Below are positions 1-8,403 of a DNA stretch of 51,131 bases, in pieces; position 1 is the first letter of the stretch; every line of letters starts with the position of its first letter. The position numbers were made by a program, and so were the translations under genes. The DNA lies in assembly GCA_902475435.1 (NCBI GenBank), contig CABRZL010000003.1, forward strand, positions 1 through 51,131, read 5' to 3'. The DNA comes from an uncultured Eubacteriales bacterium. Its GTDB lineage: Bacteria; Bacillota; Clostridia; Oscillospirales; Oscillospiraceae. The notes below the pieces were generated by a model, which was not told where the DNA came from, made no database searches, and was given only the letters and a program-made list of their open reading frames with translations.

Positions 1-547
1 CTTTTTCTTTTAAAGCCAGCATCCATGTTCGAAATTGCAATACTGCACTTGGATCCAGTCCGTTTTGCGGCTCATCCAATACGAGCAATTCTGGAGAACC
101 AAGCATGGTTGCAGCAATTGCACATCGCTGAAATTGACCGGAGGAAAGGCTGCATAGTTTATTCCGCGTGGCTTTCTCGGGTTCCAGACCCACCAGATCA
201 AGGAGTCGAGCAACTTCCTGACGATCTGTGTAGCCGCGGAGTTTTTGCAATGCCAATAAATTTTCCGTGGCGGTCATAGAGGCTTGAAAACACTCTCTGG
301 ATAGAAGAAATCCCATGCGTTTTCTTGCTTGCCGCAGGTGCTTTTGATCTGTTTCACCAAAAATCTGGATAGTTCCTGCATCAGGGTGGACCAATCCAGC
401 TAAAATTCGAAAGAGTGTGGTTTTTCCAGCACCATTATTTCCAACCAAACCGTAGATTGTTCCAGAATGAAATTGTAGATTTACCTTATCCAGGGCCTGC
501 GTGGAGCCAAATCGTTTGCTGAGGTTACTGATTGTCAGGATTTCCAT
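1..547 (-). CDS. ABC transporter ATP-binding protein (partial, 3' end off the window)
   Basis: This is the ATPase subunit of an ABC-2 type transporter, and its C-terminal end lies beyond the left edge. The visible 182 codons begin MEILTISNLSKRFGSTQAL and carry a Walker A loop (GNNGAGKTT), the ABC signature LSSGQ and a Walker B region LLVLDEPQNGLDP. In the last motif a glutamine replaces the usual threonine after DEP. The start is the ATG at 547, with AAAGGAGAG ahead of it. The gene begins 14 bp after the upstream permease gene, so the two should form one transporter. The substrate cannot be read from the sequence; drug, peptide or lipid export and self-immunity are all possible. Confidence 0.92.
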   Translation of the reverse strand, partial: MEILTISNLSKRFGSTQALDKVNLQFHSGTIYGLVGNNGAGKTTLFRILAGLVHPDAGTIQIFGETDQKHLRQARKRMGFLLSRECFQASMTATENLLALQKLRGYTDRQEVARLLDLVGLEPEKATRNKLCSLSSGQFQRCAIAATMLGSPELLVLDEPQNGLDPSAVLQFRTWMLALKEK

Positions 548-561
548 TGCAATCTCTCCTT

Positions 562-1350
562 TTAGCACAGATCTCGGCGGCGAAACCGCCAGAGACCAAT
601 TCCGGTGGCCAGGAAAATCATCAGTATTGGAAACAGCAGTACAATGGCGATGCGTTCTGGTGTAGCGTGAATGGTTACCTGCCACATCCAGGCATCTACT
701 TTCTGGGCATTTCGGGGAAGCAGTTCTCGCAGAATGGTCCCGCTGAAAAGACCGGCATTCCGGAAGGAAAGCAGTAACAACATGAGGATAAATGCAGTTA
801 TAATACCGACAATCCGTTTTCGGAACAGGAGTACCAAGGAGAGGGCCAACGAACCAAAACCGAGACTCAAATACAGCTTGAGAACCAACGTACGAACGTA
901 ATAACTGATTGGGGCCTCCAAAGCCCAAAATTGTATTTTAAATATCATACCGAGCAGAATACAAAGTAACGACAGCAATACAATTTCCAGTAGATAGCAC
1001 ACCATAATGGACAAAACCATATGCCATCTTGGATGGCCTGAGATAACGGGTACCTTCCATTCAGGGGCGTCGGCGTCCGGAAATATGCTGGCAGCAATTG
1101 CAAATAGCGTATATGGTTCTGTGGCGGAAACAATCCATTGATAAAGCCAGAGGCGATACCATGCAAGAAACGCTTCCTTAGTGGAGAAATTGGTGCCGTA
1201 AGCAATATTTAATGTGGAAAGATCCATATCAGGATTGATTGATGCAACATTCATAAGAATCAGAGAGGCAACGGCAAGCGCGGCAAATAATATGTAAGGT
1301 TCTTTTTTTCGAAACATTCGGTAGGCGGTCCAGCGTAGAGTTTGAAACAT
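562..1350 (-). CDS. ABC-2 type transporter permease
   Basis: A 262-residue, strongly hydrophobic protein with about six predicted membrane segments, for example residues 20-40, 110-135, 155-180 and 235-255. It ends in a short basic tail (WRFRRRDL). It has no sequence motif I can tie to a substrate. Its position immediately upstream of, and co-directional with, the ATP-binding gene supports the permease role. The start has a strong ribosome site (GAGGAGGGAG). A promoter is visible at 1418-1447. ABC-2 permeases are poorly conserved, so the assignment leans on topology and context. Confidence 0.8.
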   Translation of the reverse strand: MFQTLRWTAYRMFRKKEPYILFAALAVASLILMNVASINPDMDLSTLNIAYGTNFSTKEAFLAWYRLWLYQWIVSATEPYTLFAIAASIFPDADAPEWKVPVISGHPRWHMVLSIMVCYLLEIVLLSLLCILLGMIFKIQFWALEAPISYYVRTLVLKLYLSLGFGSLALSLVLLFRKRIVGIITAFILMLLLLSFRNAGLFSGTILRELLPRNAQKVDAWMWQVTIHATPERIAIVLLFPILMIFLATGIGLWRFRRRDLC

Positions 1351-1417
1351 GGCGCTCCCTCCTCGAATATTGTCATCCTATGTAATGAATATCTTCCATT
1401 ATTTTCATTTCAATTTG

Positions 1418-1447
1418 AGTGTAGCACACTATTTATTTCCTTGTCAA
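1418..1447 (-). promoter_or_regulatory. Promoter of the ABC-2 transporter pair
   Basis: On the minus strand a -35 TTGACA (1442-1447) and a -10 TACACT (1418-1423) are separated by 18 bp and point at the permease start at 1350. This is a near-consensus housekeeping promoter seen directly; activity is inferred. Confidence 0.6.
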
Positions 1448-1532
1448 GTAGTTTTAAGAACTTTTTGGAAGGAAATATAATTTACCTTAATGAAGTAAAA
1501 GTAATAAGACATCATTACTATATAGTCTGTTT

Positions 1533-1560
1533 GACGCAGGGTATAGATATACCCTGCGTC
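1533..1560. terminator. Perfect inverted repeat, probable terminator after the amino acid importer
   Basis: A perfect 12-bp stem (GACGCAGGGTAT and its complement) with a 4-nt loop lies 14 bp beyond the stop of the importer ATPase gene. Neither side has a good T-tract, so termination may be inefficient or the element may act as an mRNA 3' end stabiliser. Confidence 0.5.
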
Positions 1561-1573
1561 ATGTTACATTTCA

Positions 1574-2302
1574 TTATAGTACCTTTGAAAGGAAGGATTG
1601 CGTCCTAGGATTTTGAGGATTTCCGAAAATCTCATCTGGAGTACCGGCTTCCTGTACCACGCCTGCATCCATAAACAGTACGCGGTTGGCCACCTCTCGA
1701 GCAAAGCCCATCTCGTGGGTGACAACGACCATGGTCATGCCTTCTTCTGCAAGCTGTTTCATAACTTCCAATACTTCGCCTACCATCTCTGGATCCAGTG
1801 CAGAAGTCGGCTCGTCAAAAAGCATAACTTCCGGATGCATGGCCAAAGCCCGGACGATGGCGATACGTTGCTTTTGACCACCGGAGAGTTGAGAGGGATA
1901 CGCATTTGCCTTGTCTTCCAGTCCAACACGCCGGAGCAGCGCCATGGCTTCTTCCTGAGCCTGCGCTTTGGTTTTCAGTTTCAACTGTATGGGAGCCAAT
2001 GTCATGTTAGATAGAATATTGAGATTGTTAAATAAATTAAAATGCTGAAAGACCATCCCCATTTTTTGCCGCATTTTATTGATATCGGTTTTGGGATCGG
2101 TCATGGAAACGCCGTCAAAAAGAATTTCACCGGAGGTGGGGATTTCAAGCATATTTAAACAGCGAAGGAATGTGGATTTTCCAGATCCGGATGGACCAAT
2201 GATTACCACTTTTTCGCCCTTTTCAATATGTTCGGTGATTCCGCAGAGCACCTGATTGTGGTCAAAACTTTTATGTAGATCTTTTACATCAATCACTGGC
2301 AC
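1574..2302 (-). CDS. Polar amino acid ABC transporter ATP-binding protein (GlnQ/ArtP family)
   Basis: The 242-residue ATPase couples ATP hydrolysis to amino acid import. It shows Walker A (GPSGSGKST, about residues 35-43), the Q-loop (MVFQHFNLF), the signature LSGGQ, Walker B (VMLFDEPTSALDP) and the H-loop (VVVTHEMGFA). Together these are the full set for the polar amino acid uptake family, and the length is typical. Its start overlaps the permease gene by 14 bp, so translation is coupled. It is the third gene of a binding protein-permease-ATPase operon that directly follows the arginine genes. Arginine or another basic amino acid is therefore the likely substrate, but that part is inference. 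Confidence 0.95.
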   Translation of the reverse strand: MPVIDVKDLHKSFDHNQVLCGITEHIEKGEKVVIIGPSGSGKSTFLRCLNMLEIPTSGEILFDGVSMTDPKTDINKMRQKMGMVFQHFNLFNNLNILSNMTLAPIQLKLKTKAQAQEEAMALLRRVGLEDKANAYPSQLSGGQKQRIAIVRALAMHPEVMLFDEPTSALDPEMVGEVLEVMKQLAEEGMTMVVVTHEMGFAREVANRVLFMDAGVVQEAGTPDEIFGNPQNPRTQSFLSKVL

Positions 2303-3002
2303 GCATCCTCCTTTCGATCATTCCCATCAATGCCGACAGAATCATGACCAGTGCGAGATAGACTAAAGCAATTCCAACGAAAGGCATAAATGCCTGATAG
2401 GTTTTGCCCTGAACAAGCTGAGCGGCTTTGGTAAGATCTCGGAGGCCAATGACGGTGACAATTGAGGTGTCCTTTAACAGGGTGATCAGTTCATTGCCTA
2501 AGGCGGGCAAAATATTTTTCACTGCCTGAGGAATGACGATAAAACGCATTGTCTGCACATAGGGAAGTCCCAGGGAACGTCCCGCTTCCATCTGCCCCTT
2601 GTCTACGGACATGATGCCTCCACGTATAATTTCAGAGACATACGCACCAGAGTTAATGCCAAAGGTCAGCATCGCTACGCCAATTTGATTTCGAGTGCTG
2701 GCAAAGATGACGAAATACATGATAAGCAATTGTACCATAATCGGGGTACCGCGAATCACGGTCGTATATATTTGGCAAATGGAATTCAGTACACCGATAA
2801 CAGGATTTTTCCTGCCGGGGCGCTGCTGATCGTGCGTAGTCCGAACCACCGCCACAAGGACACCCAAAATAATACCTAAAATCAATGCTACCGCAGCGAC
2901 TTCCAGCGTGACGCCTACGCCTTTCAGGTATAAAAGCCATCGGTCGCCTTCCACAAAGCTTTGAATAAAATCGTCCTTTAGGTTAGAGAAGAATTCATTC
3001 AT
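2289..3002 (-). CDS. Polar amino acid ABC transporter permease (HisM/GlnP family)
   Basis: A 237-residue inner membrane permease with about five membrane helices. It carries the conserved EAA-type cytoplasmic loop (EAGRSLGLPYVQTMRFIVIP) that docks on the ATPase. Family members usually work as a homodimer or heterodimer; only one permease gene is present here, so a homodimer is expected. It lies 117 bp after the binding protein gene, with a GC-rich hairpin in the gap. It overlaps the following ATPase gene. Confidence 0.94.
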   Translation of the reverse strand: MNEFFSNLKDDFIQSFVEGDRWLLYLKGVGVTLEVAAVALILGIILGVLVAVVRTTHDQQRPGRKNPVIGVLNSICQIYTTVIRGTPIMVQLLIMYFVIFASTRNQIGVAMLTFGINSGAYVSEIIRGGIMSVDKGQMEAGRSLGLPYVQTMRFIVIPQAVKNILPALGNELITLLKDTSIVTVIGLRDLTKAAQLVQGKTYQAFMPFVGIALVYLALVMILSALMGMIERRMRASD

Positions 3003-3079
3003 TTTTTTGCTCCTCTCTTAGGTTTTGAAATGCCATAAGGTAAACGTCTTTCGCAACAAAATACGTAAAACCGCACAAT

Positions 3080-3097
3080 GGGGCGGTTTCCCGCCCC
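3080..3097. promoter_or_regulatory. Intercistronic hairpin between binding protein and permease
   Basis: A 7-bp all-GC stem (GGGGCGG/CCGCCCC) with a GAAA tetraloop on the minus-strand transcript sits just after the binding protein stop. Such hairpins commonly protect the upstream message and reduce readthrough, giving excess binding protein over membrane parts. That role is inferred. Confidence 0.45.
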
Positions 3098-3119
3098 GTT
3101 GCCTTGTTCCATGTTTTGC

Positions 3120-4010
3120 TTATTCGGCGGTGATGTATTTGTCAATAATAGACTGTACAGTCCCGTCGTCAATCAGTTCTTTCAGCACAGCGTTTACTGC
3201 ATCCCGCAGAGCAGGATTGTCCTTGCTGACGCCGATGGCATAATCCTCAGTGACAAATTCAGTTTCCAGAATCTTAAGCCCCTCGTTCTGCTTGACATAT
3301 TCCTGAGCAGGCTGGCTGTCAATGACAACACAGTCCACTTTCCCGCTGAGCAGAGCCTGAACTGCATTGGCGCCATTGGGGAATGCGGTGACATTTTCCT
3401 CGCCGTAACCGCCGTTTTCAGGCGTGTCCGAGCAGTAGATGTAACCCGTGGTGCTTTCCTGGCAGCCAATTTGTTTGCCCTCCAGATCGTCAATGGACTG
3501 GATATCGGAATCCTCAGGCACGATGACAACTTGAACACCGGTGGCGTAGCTGTCGGTAAAGTCAATGTTTTCTTTCCGTTCCTCTGTTACAGTGAGACCG
3601 GCCATGGCGATATCTTCTTTGCCGGTTTGCACCGAAGTAACGACAGAGCCAAAGTCCATATCATCCACCACCAGGGTAAGTCCCAGTTTTTCGGCAATGG
3701 CGGAGGCAATCTCTACGTCAATTCCTTCAAAGGAACCGTCGTCGGCAACCATCTCATAGGGAGGGAATGAAGCGTTTGTCGCCATATGAAGCTCTCCCTC
3801 GACAACTGTGGTAAAGGCAGCGGTTTCTCCCTCTGCGGCAGAGGCTGAGGAAGTCTCCTCTGCAGGAGCGGATGCCTCGGAAGAAGCCTGATTTTCTTCT
3901 GTGGTGGAAGCGGCGGCAGAGCCTTCTGAGGAGGAAGTGCTGGTGCCGCAGGCAGTCAGCAGACCAAAGCACATAGCTGCGGCCAACATCATTGCCAGTA
4001 ATTTTTTCAT
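3120..4010 (-). CDS. Amino acid ABC transporter substrate-binding lipoprotein (SBP_bac_3)
   Basis: A 296-residue extracellular binding protein anchored as a lipoprotein. It has a basic start, a hydrophobic stretch and the lipobox LLTAC with Cys21. A Ser/Glu/Ala-rich spacer (about 22-65) precedes the family 3 solute-binding domain. Visible family hallmarks are GIDVEIASAIAEKLGL, DMDFGSVVTSVQTGKEDIAMAG and the EERKENIDFTDSY strand. It is the first gene of the importer operon and has its own promoter (4052-4080). The same regulatory element is found upstream of argG, which favours arginine or a related basic amino acid as ligand. Confidence 0.94.
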   Translation of the reverse strand: MKKLLAMMLAAAMCFGLLTACGTSTSSSEGSAAASTTEENQASSEASAPAEETSSASAAEGETAAFTTVVEGELHMATNASFPPYEMVADDGSFEGIDVEIASAIAEKLGLTLVVDDMDFGSVVTSVQTGKEDIAMAGLTVTEERKENIDFTDSYATGVQVVIVPEDSDIQSIDDLEGKQIGCQESTTGYIYCSDTPENGGYGEENVTAFPNGANAVQALLSGKVDCVVIDSQPAQEYVKQNEGLKILETEFVTEDYAIGVSKDNPALRDAVNAVLKELIDDGTVQSIIDKYITAE

Positions 4011-4051
4011 GTTTAATCATCCCTTCAGATACATTCAAATTATGATAAAGT

Positions 4052-4080
4052 ATTATATCAAGATCAATGCGGAAATTCAA
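4052..4080 (-). promoter_or_regulatory. Promoter of the amino acid importer operon
   Basis: On the minus strand TTGAAT (4075-4080), 17 bp and TATAAT (4052-4057) form an almost ideal housekeeping promoter upstream of the binding protein gene. The TGCATATTT element abuts the -35 box. Confidence 0.7.
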
Positions 4081-4081
4081 T

Positions 4082-4121
4082 AAATATGCAGATATTCTTT
4101 TCCTTATTCACCAAATATGCA
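4082..4121 (-). promoter_or_regulatory. Candidate ArgR operator sites of the importer promoter
   Basis: Two copies of TGCATATTT (read on the minus strand, at 4113-4121 and 4082-4090) lie 31 bp apart. Each is followed two bases later by TGAAT, giving the repeat TGCATATTTrkTGAAT. The inner copy touches the -35 box. The same nonamer occurs at the argG promoter. AT-rich sites of this kind fit the general look of ARG boxes, but the assignment is inference. Confidence 0.45.
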
Positions 4122-4134
4122 AAAGAATAACGAG

Positions 4135-5049
4135 TTATGTTCCTAGAAGCGTAGCCAGAACAGCTTTCTGTGCATGAAGTCGATTTTCGGCCTCTTCAAA
4201 GATTTCATTTGCGTGAGCTTCAAATACTTCATTTGTAATTTCTTCTCCACGGCGCGCGGGAAGACAGTGCATCACCATAGTGTCTGGCGCGGCTTCCTTC
4301 AAGAGGGCGTCATTTACTTGATAGATGCCGGAAAACACTGCTTCACGTGTCGTTCGCTGTGTTTCCATCCCCATGGAAGTCCATACATCGGTATAAACCA
4401 CATCGGCTCCCTGGACGGCTTCTTTGGGATTGCGGCAAAGCGTAAAGTGTGATGCGTGTTCGGCCGCAAAATCCAAAATGATTTTTGGCGGTTCGTAACC
4501 TTCCGGACAGGCCACAGCTACGGTCATTCCAACTTTGAGGCAGCCGACAATCAGGCTGGAGCACATGTTGTTGCCGTCGCCGATGAAACAGAGTTTCAAA
4601 TCATCCAACAGAGGATTTTTTTCACGAATGGTCATCAAATCCCCTAACACCTGGCAGGGATGAGAAAAATCTGTCATACCGTTAATTACAGGAACCGTGG
4701 CATATTTGGCCAGCTCCTCCAATTCTTCCTGCCGAAAAGTTCGATACATGATGCCATCGCAGTATCGGCTCAGGGTTCGGGCCGTGTCTGCTACAGGTTC
4801 TCCACGGCCAATTTGCGTGTCAGCGGCCGTGAGGTACATAGCGTGACCGCCCAACTGAAACATGCCGGTTTCAAAAGAAGCTCGGGTTCTCGTAGAGTTT
4901 TTTGCAAACACCATGGCCAGGACTTTTCCGGCCAATTTCGGGTGTGGAATGCCGTGTTTAATGTCGTATTTCAGCTGATCCGCCAAATCCAGGATATGAA
5001 AAATATCCTCGCGGCTCAGATCTAACAGTTTCAGAAGATCTTTTTTCAA
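4135..5049 (-). CDS. argF: Ornithine carbamoyltransferase, anabolic
   Basis: Makes citrulline from ornithine and carbamoyl phosphate in the cytosol. The 304-residue protein has the carbamoyl phosphate motif STRTR (about residues 52-56), the DFSHPCQ motif and the ornithine-site HCLPARRGEE motif. The start is a TTG at 5049 with AAGGAGTG upstream. It is the last gene of the arginine biosynthetic cluster, 7 bp after argD, which marks it as the anabolic enzyme. A second, 330-residue OTC at 21314 sits with arcA and arcC and has HCLPSFHD instead. The division of labour is inferred from context. Confidence 0.96.
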   Translation of the reverse strand: MKKDLLKLLDLSREDIFHILDLADQLKYDIKHGIPHPKLAGKVLAMVFAKNSTRTRASFETGMFQLGGHAMYLTAADTQIGRGEPVADTARTLSRYCDGIMYRTFRQEELEELAKYATVPVINGMTDFSHPCQVLGDLMTIREKNPLLDDLKLCFIGDGNNMCSSLIVGCLKVGMTVAVACPEGYEPPKIILDFAAEHASHFTLCRNPKEAVQGADVVYTDVWTSMGMETQRTTREAVFSGIYQVNDALLKEAAPDTMVMHCLPARRGEEITNEVFEAHANEIFEEAENRLHAQKAVLATLLGT

Positions 5050-5056
5050 AATCAGA

Positions 5057-6241
5057 TCACTCCTTATTGCCCAGAACCTGGGCCATAATCTGAAGACCGC
5101 GATCCAACTCGGCCTGGGTAATCGTGAGGGGAGGAAGCAGTCGAATGGTGTTATGGCCAGCAGTCAGGCACAAAAGACCCTGTTCCAACATGTTCTGAAC
5201 CATAGTGCCGGCGATATAGCCGTCTTGCAGTCCGATACCCAACATCATGCCCATACCGCGAACCTCTTTGACCCCCGGCATTTTTTCAATGGCACGTCGA
5301 AGATAATTTCCCTTTTCTCTTACAGCAGCCAACATCGAATCGTCCAACTGTTCCAGTACGCTTAGAGCACCAGCGCAACACACGGGGTTTCCTCCGAAAG
5401 TAGTGGCATGCGTACCGGGGGTCAGTACCGCCTCGGTTTTTTCTCCGGCTAAAATACCTGCAAGCGGCAGTCCGCCGCCGATTCCCTTGGCAAAACTCAT
5501 CACATCGGGAAGAATGTCGTACTGCTGAAAACAGAAGAGACTTCCGGTTCGGCCTACGCCGGTCTGAACCTCATCAACAGCCAAAAGCCAGTCTTTTTCC
5601 TCGCAAAGCGTTTTTATCTGTTGTACAAAGTTGTAATCAAGCGGCAGTACGCCACCTTCGCCCTGAACCAGCTCCAGCATGACAGCGCAGACGCTTCCAT
5701 CGTCCAATGCCTTGATGGAAGAAATATCATTGGCGTCGGCATAGACAAATCCTTCTGTAAACGGGAAGAAATATTGATGAAATGCCTCCTGACCTGTGGC
5801 AGCCAGCGTGGTGACGGTGCGGCCATGGAAGGAGTCTTTCAGCGTAATAATAGTATTGCGGCCAGGTCCGTATTTGTCATAGGAATACTTCCGGCAAAGC
5901 TTGATCAGCCCCTCGTTGGCTTCACCGCCGCCGTTGGCAAAGAAAGCGCGTTTCATATTGGTACGGGAGGTTAAAGTCTGCGCCAACTTGATATACGGTT
6001 CTGTATAATAGAGGTTGGAGATATGCTGCAGCTTTGCCGCCTGTGTGGTAACAGCCTCCAGCCATTTTTTGTTTCCATACCCCAGGCAGTTTACGCCGAT
6101 GCCAGAGGTGAAATCAATGTAGGCCTTTCCTTCAGGAGAATACAGCGTAGCACCGTCGCCATGGTCAATGGCCAAAGGGAAACGGCCATAGGTTTGCATT
6201 ACGGTTTCCGAATCTAAGGCCATCAATTGCTGACTTGTCAT
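5057..6241 (-). CDS. argD: Acetylornithine aminotransferase
   Basis: A PLP-dependent class III aminotransferase that converts N-acetylglutamate semialdehyde to N-acetylornithine. The 394 residues are a typical length. Motifs include the FANGGGEANEGLIKL region, the LAVDEVQTGVGRTG aspartate site and the PLP lysine in SFAKGIGGGLPLAG. The enzyme might also serve in lysine biosynthesis, as some ArgD proteins do. It lies 30 bp after argB and 7 bp before argF in the same operon. The ATG start has AAAGGATG upstream. Confidence 0.96.
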   Translation of the reverse strand: MTSQQLMALDSETVMQTYGRFPLAIDHGDGATLYSPEGKAYIDFTSGIGVNCLGYGNKKWLEAVTTQAAKLQHISNLYYTEPYIKLAQTLTSRTNMKRAFFANGGGEANEGLIKLCRKYSYDKYGPGRNTIITLKDSFHGRTVTTLAATGQEAFHQYFFPFTEGFVYADANDISSIKALDDGSVCAVMLELVQGEGGVLPLDYNFVQQIKTLCEEKDWLLAVDEVQTGVGRTGSLFCFQQYDILPDVMSFAKGIGGGLPLAGILAGEKTEAVLTPGTHATTFGGNPVCCAGALSVLEQLDDSMLAAVREKGNYLRRAIEKMPGVKEVRGMGMMLGIGLQDGYIAGTMVQNMLEQGLLCLTAGHNTIRLLPPLTITQAELDRGLQIMAQVLGNKE

Positions 6242-6271
6242 ATGGGATCATCCTTTCCGACAGGAATAGAG

Positions 6272-7135
6272 TTAATAGATCATTGTACCCACACCGGCAT
6301 CGGTGAGAAGTTCAATGAGCACAGAATGCTCGATGCGGCCATCCAGAATGTGGGCGCGCTTTACGCCTCGTCTTACGGCCTCTACGCAACATTGAATTTT
6401 GGGAATCATACCGCCCCTGATGACGCCCTCTTTTACCAGTACAGGCACTTCAGAAACTCTGCACTTGGAAATGAGTGATGCGGGATCATGGACATCCCGC
6501 ATCAGGCCTAGAACGTCGGTGAGAATAATAAGCTTTTCTGCGCCTAAGGCGGCGGCGATTTGCGCGGCAGCAGTATCGGCGTTGATATTATAGCATTTTT
6601 CGCCGTCGGCCCCGGCGGCTACCGTGGAAATCACTGGAATGTAACCGGATTCCAGCACATCTGTGATAGGAGTGGTATGAACGCTGGTGATATCGCCCAC
6701 AAGGCCGTAATCAAAACCGTCGTCGGTTTTCTTTACGGCTTCGATCATGCGGCCGTCCAAACCGCAAAGGCCCATCGCTTTGCCGCCGTATTCGTCGATC
6801 AGACTGACCAGATCTTTATTTACTTTGCCGCAAAGCACTTGCTGCACAATCTCCATGGTCTCAGAGTCGGTGTAGCGGAGCCCGTTCACAAAAACCCCTT
6901 CCTTGCCAATTCGTTTCAGCATATCGGAGATTTCGGGACCGCCTCCATGGACGACAACCACACGGATACCCATCTGATGGAGCAGCACGATGTCGGAAAG
7001 TACGGCGCGCCGGAGATTTTCACTGATCATGGCGTTGCCGCCATATTTCACCACGATAATTTTTTGATTAAACTGTTGTATATAGGGCAGCGCTTCGTTG
7101 AGTACGCGGGCGCGGTCCATAATGCTGAGATCCAT
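6272..7135 (-). CDS. argB: Acetylglutamate kinase
   Basis: Phosphorylates N-acetylglutamate and is usually the arginine feedback-controlled step. Visible motifs are the phosphate loop VVKYGGNAM and the VVHGGGPEIS substrate loop near the N-terminus, and NADTAAAQIAAALGA plus ILTDVLG toward the C-terminus. I place the start at the ATG at 7135, which has AGGGGA nine bases upstream. A GTG at 7168 is also in frame but would overlap argJ and lacks a better ribosome site. The product is then 287 residues, close to the family norm. Confidence 0.95.
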   Translation of the reverse strand: MDLSIMDRARVLNEALPYIQQFNQKIIVVKYGGNAMISENLRRAVLSDIVLLHQMGIRVVVVHGGGPEISDMLKRIGKEGVFVNGLRYTDSETMEIVQQVLCGKVNKDLVSLIDEYGGKAMGLCGLDGRMIEAVKKTDDGFDYGLVGDITSVHTTPITDVLESGYIPVISTVAAGADGEKCYNINADTAAAQIAAALGAEKLIILTDVLGLMRDVHDPASLISKCRVSEVPVLVKEGVIRGGMIPKIQCCVEAVRRGVKRAHILDGRIEHSVLIELLTDAGVGTMIY

Positions 7136-7151
7136 ATATAATCTTCCCCTG

Positions 7152-8372
7152 TCAGGTTCTGTAGTCACCGTTAATTTTTACATAATCATAGGTAAGATCG
7201 CAGCCCCATGCAGTGGCACTGTGCTCGCCTTCGTTGACATTGACTCGAATTTCAACTTCAGATTGAGTTAAAATCTTTTTGGCAAGATCTTCGTCAAAGT
7301 TCAGCCCTTCGCCGGCCTTACATACCTGGATTTCTCCAGCAGAGGAGGCAAAGGAAACATCTACATATTCTGGGCGGAAGGGAGCTTTGGAATATCCCAT
7401 GGCACAGAGAACCCGTCCCCAGTTGGCATCCGCGCCAAACATGGCGGCCTTTACCAGGGAGGAACGAATAACTTCCATTGCCAGCTTTTCCGCGGCCTCA
7501 TCGCTGCGGGAGCCAAATACGGTGCAGGCAACTAATTTCGTGGCGCCTTCTCCGTCTCCGGCAATCTTTTTTGCTAACTCTGTGCAGACGAACTTCAGCG
7601 CTCCCAAGAATACGTCATAATCCTCGCTCTTCCAGTCAATGACGGGATTTTCAGCGGCACCGGAGGCAAGAATGCAACAGGTATCGTTGGTGGAGGTGTC
7701 GCCGTCCACGCTGATGCGGTTAAAGGTGACCTTGACCGTGTCATACAGAGCATTCTGAAGCACGTCGGATGAAATGGAGCAGTCCGTGGTCAAAAATGCA
7801 AGCATAGTCCCCATATTGGGGTGAATCATGCCGGAACCTTTGGCTATGCCGCCCAGACGGACTTCCTTGCCACCGATCTCAAAGGAAACTGCAATTTCCT
7901 TCGGGCGGGTATCGGTTGTCATGATGGCTTTGGCGGCTTCCATAGAACCGTCACGGCTCAGCAGAGATGCCAGAGTAGGGCATGCGGCTTCAATGGCAGA
8001 AATGTTGAGCATCTGGCCAATCACACCCGTGGAGGCAACAATAAAGTCCTCGGGCTTTAATCCGGTGGCCGCCGCAGCCGCTTCGCTCATTTTTACGGCG
8101 TTCTCATGACTGAATGGGGCACAGGCGTTGGCGTTGCCAGAGTTGGCAATGATGCCCCGGGCTACCCCATTCTCCAAATGTTCCATGGTCACATAGATCG
8201 GAGCAGCCTTGACGCGGTTCATAGTGTAAACGCCTGCCGCTGTTGCCTCAGTATCGCAGAGGATCATGGCAAGGTCGTTTTTTTGCGGATCGCTTTCCGT
8301 TTTAATGCCGGCGTGGATGCCGGCCGCTTGAAAACCTTTTGCGGCGGTAACGCCGCCGGAGATCAATTTCAT
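7152..8372 (-). CDS. argJ: Bifunctional ornithine acetyltransferase / N-acetylglutamate synthase
   Basis: ArgJ recycles the acetyl group from N-acetylornithine to glutamate. Bifunctional forms also make acetylglutamate from acetyl-CoA. No argA is seen in this window, which fits, but does not prove, bifunctionality. The proenzyme self-cleaves before the threonine of the GTMLAF motif, visible here as HPNMGTMLAFLTTD. The catalytic region STNDTCC follows. The start at 8372 is chosen because GGGAGGAA precedes that ATG; an upstream in-frame start at 8429 has no such signal. The resulting protein has 406 residues. Confidence 0.95.
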   Translation of the reverse strand: MKLISGGVTAAKGFQAAGIHAGIKTESDPQKNDLAMILCDTEATAAGVYTMNRVKAAPIYVTMEHLENGVARGIIANSGNANACAPFSHENAVKMSEAAAAATGLKPEDFIVASTGVIGQMLNISAIEAACPTLASLLSRDGSMEAAKAIMTTDTRPKEIAVSFEIGGKEVRLGGIAKGSGMIHPNMGTMLAFLTTDCSISSDVLQNALYDTVKVTFNRISVDGDTSTNDTCCILASGAAENPVIDWKSEDYDVFLGALKFVCTELAKKIAGDGEGATKLVACTVFGSRSDEAAEKLAMEVIRSSLVKAAMFGADANWGRVLCAMGYSKAPFRPEYVDVSFASSAGEIQVCKAGEGLNFDEDLAKKILTQSEVEIRVNVNEGEHSATAWGCDLTYDYVKINGDYRT

Positions 8373-8403
8373 AATGTATTCCTCCCGTTTTATAGATGCA
8401 ATG

